Positions 61,161-64,000 of a stretch of DNA of 64,000 nucleotides are shown piece by piece (within the stretch, counting starts at the first letter, position 1; each line of letters opens with the position of its first letter). The position numbers and the translations under genes were made by a program. The notes beneath the pieces were generated by a model that saw only the letters and a list, made by a program, of their open reading frames with translations, was not told the DNA's origin and ran no database searches. The stretch is from Streptomyces sp. WAC 04229 (lineage in GTDB: Bacteria > Actinomycetota > Actinomycetes > Streptomycetales > Streptomycetaceae). The stretch covers positions 16,417-80,416 of the forward strand of contig NZ_QHJH01000015.1 in the NCBI RefSeq assembly GCF_003947455.1. Direction: 5' to 3'.

Positions 61161-62090
61161 TCAGCCGCGCAGCGCGTTCAGCCGCCGCCGGGCGGGACCC
61201 AGCCCCCGGGCGCGGTTCATGATCCCGGCCCAGGGCCGGGTGCGGGCCTGCTCGACGGCGTCCGCGATCGTCCAGCGGCGGGCGTGCAGGGCGGGGTCGT
61301 CCAGTGCGTCCCAGGCGATCGGTGTGGCCACGGGTGCGCCGGGCCGGGCGCGGACGGTGAAGGGCGCCACGGCGGTCTGGGCGTAGGCGTTGCGCTGGAT
61401 GTCGAGGTAGAGCCGGTCCCCGCGATCCTTCTTGCGGGCGGCGGTGGTGAGCCGGTCCGGATGGGCCGCGGCCAGGACCTCGGCCGCGTCCCGCGCGAAC
61501 TCCCGCACCTCGTCGAAGTCCTGACGTCCCGTCAGGGGGACGACGACATGCAGTCCCCGGGATCCGGTGGTCATGAGGGCGGAGGGCAGCCTCAGTTCGT
61601 CGAGCAGCTCGCCCACCAGCCGGGCGGCCTCCCGGACCGCCTCGAAGTCGTCACCGGACGGGTCGAGGTCGAAGACCATCCGGTCCGGCCGGTCGACCTG
61701 CCCGGTCCGGGAGAGCCAGCGGTGCAGGGTGAGGGCGGCCTGGTCGGCGAGGTAGACGAGGGTGGCCGAGTCGTCGCAGACCATGTGGCGGACGGTGCCG
61801 CCCTCCTTGCCGACCTCGACGCGGCCGATCCACTCCGGGTAGTGCTCCGGAGTGTTCTTCTGCATGAACCGGGGCCCGTCCACGCCGTCGGGGTGCCGCT
61901 CCAGCATGAGCGGGCGCCCCCGCAGGTGCGGCAGCATGAAGGGGGCGACGGCGCGGTGGTAGTCGACGAGATCGCCCTTGGTGTACTCCGGCGCGCCGCC
62001 CTCGCCCGCGGGGAACAGCACCTTGTCCGGCCGGTGCACCTCCACCGTGTGGCGGCCCGCCCGCACGGTCCGCGTGCCGCCCCCGCTCAC
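61161..62090 (-). CDS. LigD polymerase-domain (PolDom) protein
   Basis: A 309-residue stand-alone polymerase/primase domain of the LigD family. Starting sequence RHTVEVHRPDKVLFPA leads to KGDLVDYHRAVAPFMLPHLR. Metal and nucleotide residues are in MVFDLDPSGDDF and TTGSRGLHVVVPL. C-terminal RPGAPVATPIAWDAL is typical. In NHEJ these enzymes fill in DNA ends with ribonucleotides, together with Ku and a ligase. The GTG at 62090 overlaps the transketolase stop (GTGA), so repair and carbohydrate genes share a transcript. Confidence 0.92.
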   Translation of the reverse strand: MSGGGTRTVRAGRHTVEVHRPDKVLFPAGEGGAPEYTKGDLVDYHRAVAPFMLPHLRGRPLMLERHPDGVDGPRFMQKNTPEHYPEWIGRVEVGKEGGTVRHMVCDDSATLVYLADQAALTLHRWLSRTGQVDRPDRMVFDLDPSGDDFEAVREAARLVGELLDELRLPSALMTTGSRGLHVVVPLTGRQDFDEVREFARDAAEVLAAAHPDRLTTAARKKDRGDRLYLDIQRNAYAQTAVAPFTVRARPGAPVATPIAWDALDDPALHARRWTIADAVEQARTRPWAGIMNRARGLGPARRRLNALRG

Positions 62091-63934
62091 GGCACGATCG
62101 CCTGCTCCACCAGCATCCGTCCGGCCGCGGCGATGGACTCCGCGTCGATCCCCGCCGCGTGCAGTTCCTCGGCGGGGGTCGCGGAGCCCGGCATCGTCCC
62201 GACGGCGAGCCGCACCAGCCGCGGCACGGGCCGGCCGTCGCAGAACGCGTCCAGGACCGCGTCGCCGAGGCCGCCCTCCCGGCGGTGGTCCTCGACGGTG
62301 ACCAGGCAGCCGGTCTCCTCCGCGGCCCGGCGCAGGGTGGCCAGGTCGACGGGCTTGACGGAGTACAGGTCGATCACCCGGACCGGGATGCCGTCCCCGG
62401 CGAGGGCGTCGGCCGCCGCCAGCGCCTCGTGCAGGGTGACGCCGGCCGCCACGAGGGTGAGCCGGTCGGCGGCGGAGGAGCGCAGGACCTTGCTGCCGCC
62501 GACCGGGAACTCCTCGTCGGGGCCGTAGACGACCTTGCTCTCGCCGCGCGAGGTGCGCAGGTAGCGGACACCCTCCAGGCCCGCCATCTCGGCGACCAGG
62601 CGCGCGGTCTGGTTGGCGTCGCACGGGTACAGCACGGTCGAACCGTGGACGGCCCGCATCATCGCCAGGTCCTCCAGACCCATCTGGCTGGGCCCGTCCT
62701 GGCCGATGGCGACACCCGCGTGGGAGCCGACGAGGTTGATGCCGGCGCCGCTGACGGAGGCCATGCGCAGGAAGTCGAAGGCGCGGGTCAGGAACGCGGC
62801 GAAGGTGGTGGCGAACGGCACCCAGCCGCGGGCCGCCATCCCGACGGCCGCGGCGACCATCTGCTGCTCGGCGATGTAGCACTCGAAGTAGCGCTCGGGG
62901 TGGTCCTTGGCGAAGAACTCGGCGCGCGTGGAGTCGCCCACCTCACCGTCGAGCGCGACGACGTCGCCGCGAGCGGTGCCGAGCGCGGCCAGCGCCTCAC
63001 CGAAGGCGTTGCGGGTGGCGACCTCCTCGCCCACGTCCCAGCGGGGCAGCTCGGTCCGCCCGGTGCCGGCCGAGTGCAGCGACCGCGCGTCCTCGGGCTC
63101 GTGCACCGCGACCCGCAGGTCCCGCGGGCCGCCGAGTTCGGCGACGGCCTCCTCGGCGTCGGGCAGCGGCTTGCCGTGGTGGCCCTCGCGGTCCTCGACC
63201 GCCTTGACGCCCTTGCCCTTGAGGGTGCGGGCGATGATCGCGGTGGGCTGGCCCCTGGTGGACAGCGCTTCCCCGTAGGCGCGGTCGATCGCGTCCACGT
63301 CGTGGCCGTCGACCTCGATCGTGTGCCAGTCGAAGGCGCGGAAACGGCGCCCGTACGCGTCGAGGTCGTGACCGTGCCGGGTGGGGCCGCGCTGGCCGAG
63401 CCGGTTGACGTCGACGATCACGACGAGGTTGTCGAGGTGTTCGTGCCCGGCGTGCTCGGCGGCCTCCCACACCGATCCCTCGGCCATCTCGCTGTCGCCG
63501 CACAGCACCCACACGCGGTAGTCGTTGTGGTCGAGGCGCTTGCCCGCCAGGGCGATGCCGACGCCGACGGGCAGGCCCTGCCCGAGCGAACCGGTGGCCG
63601 TCTCGACCCACGGCAGCCGCTGCGGCGTGGGGTGGCCCTCCAGACGGCTGCCCACCTTGCGGAAGGTGAGCAGTTCCTCGTCGTCGATGGCGCCCGCCGC
63701 CTTGTACGCGGAGTACAGCAGGGGCGAGGCGTGTCCCTTGGAGAGCACGAAGCGGTCGTTGCCGGGGTGGGCGGGGCGTGCGAAGTCGTAGCGGAGGTGG
63801 TTGGCCAGCAGTACGGCCATCAGGTCGGCGGCGGACATCGACGACGTCGGGTGCCCGGAGCCGGCGGCGTCCGCCGCCCGTACGCTGTCGACGCGCAGTT
63901 GCTGTCCGAGGTCGACGAGTTCACCGGTGTTCAT
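62087..63934 (-). CDS. tkt: Transketolase
   Basis: A 615-residue enzyme. The TPP motif is CGDSEMAEGSVWEAAEHAGH with a following VVIVDVNRLGQRG. The N-terminal RAADAAGSGHPTSSMSAADL and the middle FECYIAEQQMVAAAVGMAAR (catalytic Glu) are typical. It transfers two-carbon units between pentose phosphates in the pentose phosphate pathway. It is shorter than common transketolase (about 660-700) and resembles the archaeal-like or second-copy type. ATG 63934 follows GGAAGGAG. Start and stop overlap with neighbours on both sides. Confidence 0.93.
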   Translation of the reverse strand: MNTGELVDLGQQLRVDSVRAADAAGSGHPTSSMSAADLMAVLLANHLRYDFARPAHPGNDRFVLSKGHASPLLYSAYKAAGAIDDEELLTFRKVGSRLEGHPTPQRLPWVETATGSLGQGLPVGVGIALAGKRLDHNDYRVWVLCGDSEMAEGSVWEAAEHAGHEHLDNLVVIVDVNRLGQRGPTRHGHDLDAYGRRFRAFDWHTIEVDGHDVDAIDRAYGEALSTRGQPTAIIARTLKGKGVKAVEDREGHHGKPLPDAEEAVAELGGPRDLRVAVHEPEDARSLHSAGTGRTELPRWDVGEEVATRNAFGEALAALGTARGDVVALDGEVGDSTRAEFFAKDHPERYFECYIAEQQMVAAAVGMAARGWVPFATTFAAFLTRAFDFLRMASVSGAGINLVGSHAGVAIGQDGPSQMGLEDLAMMRAVHGSTVLYPCDANQTARLVAEMAGLEGVRYLRTSRGESKVVYGPDEEFPVGGSKVLRSSAADRLTLVAAGVTLHEALAAADALAGDGIPVRVIDLYSVKPVDLATLRRAAEETGCLVTVEDHRREGGLGDAVLDAFCDGRPVPRLVRLAVGTMPGSATPAEELHAAGIDAESIAAAGRMLVEQAIVP

Positions 63935-64000
63935 GTGTCTCCTTCCGCGCGGCGGCCGTCGGTGCGTTTGACCGGGCCGGGGGCGATGTCGGGTCCGGGG
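63931..64000 (-). CDS. 3' end of an upstream gene (22 visible codons)
   Basis: A frame open to the right edge ends GRRAEGDT with a TGA overlapping the transketolase ATG (ATGA). The overlap style matches others on this strand, so a real co-transcribed gene is likely. Twenty-two residues are too few to identify it. Confidence 0.55.
   Translation of the reverse strand, partial: PGPDIAPGPVKRTDGRRAEGDT

Overview
The window is a 64 kb piece of a high-GC actinobacterial chromosome, almost certainly Streptomyces. Signs are the codon use (third positions nearly all G/C), frequent GTG starts with GGAGG-type ribosome sites, and many ATGA/GTGA stop-start overlaps. Typical families are also present: XRE regulators with DUF5753-like domains, DUF574 methyltransferases, CBM2 cellulases with a CebR-type operator, and a gvpOAFGYZJLSK gas vesicle cluster. 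From memory, the order nar - sigK - gvp - transketolase resembles part of the S. coelicolor chromosome; no database was consulted. No tRNA, rRNA, CRISPR, prophage or complete IS element was seen.

Layout. (1) 1-2131: the edge of a [NiFe]-hydrogenase locus, with hypX and the start of a group-1h/5-like small subunit. (2) 2381-14125: mixed metabolism. It holds a secreted sialidase, a bile-acid-symporter-like transporter with a divergent LysR regulator, a two-HTH Lrp-type regulator divergent from an MFS pump, an acyl-CoA ligase, an aldo/keto reductase, a wrecked SDR gene carrying a small hairpin repeat, and a methyltransferase with a His-rich head. (3) 14277-24220: a secreted plant-polysaccharide island of GH6, GH48, GH74 and PL11 enzymes, with a perfect CebR-type operator over the GH48 promoter. 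(4) 24297-28122: a methyltransferase/pterin dehydratase pair, two XRE regulators and a DUF574 methyltransferase. (5) 28233-34741: narGHJI respiratory nitrate reductase. (6) 34745-44255: OsmC, an amino-acid permease, a membrane phosphodiesterase, two metallo-beta-lactamase-fold hydrolases (one coupled to a DedA protein, the other to an aminotransferase-like protein with no lysine), and a proline-repeat cell-surface protein.

(7) 44443-54793: a stress block. It has a SigB/SigK-type sigma factor, an AraC/VOC pair, a UvrA-like ABC protein, DUF2795 and DJ-1/PfpI genes, a small DUF6158-like gene divergent from a release-factor-like (Rv2629/Balon-type) gene, an ABC-F protein and a PAP2-diacylglycerol kinase fusion. 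Two intergenic regions here carry matches to the SigB promoter form GNNT-N14-16-GGGTAC. One is bidirectional around a shared GGGTACCC palindrome. (8) 55743-61054: the ten-gene gas vesicle operon, nearly all with overlapping stop/start codons, and with unusual charged tails on GvpY, GvpZ and GvpA. (9) 61161-64000: a LigD-type polymerase-domain protein overlapping transketolase, which in turn overlaps the 3' end of another gene.

The strongest candidates for new biology are the lysine-free pseudo-aminotransferase/hydrolase pair, the SigB-type promoters linked to a possible ribosome-hibernation factor, the histone-like and polyacidic tails in the gas vesicle cluster, and the multiply broken SDR gene behind an intact MerR-type promoter.
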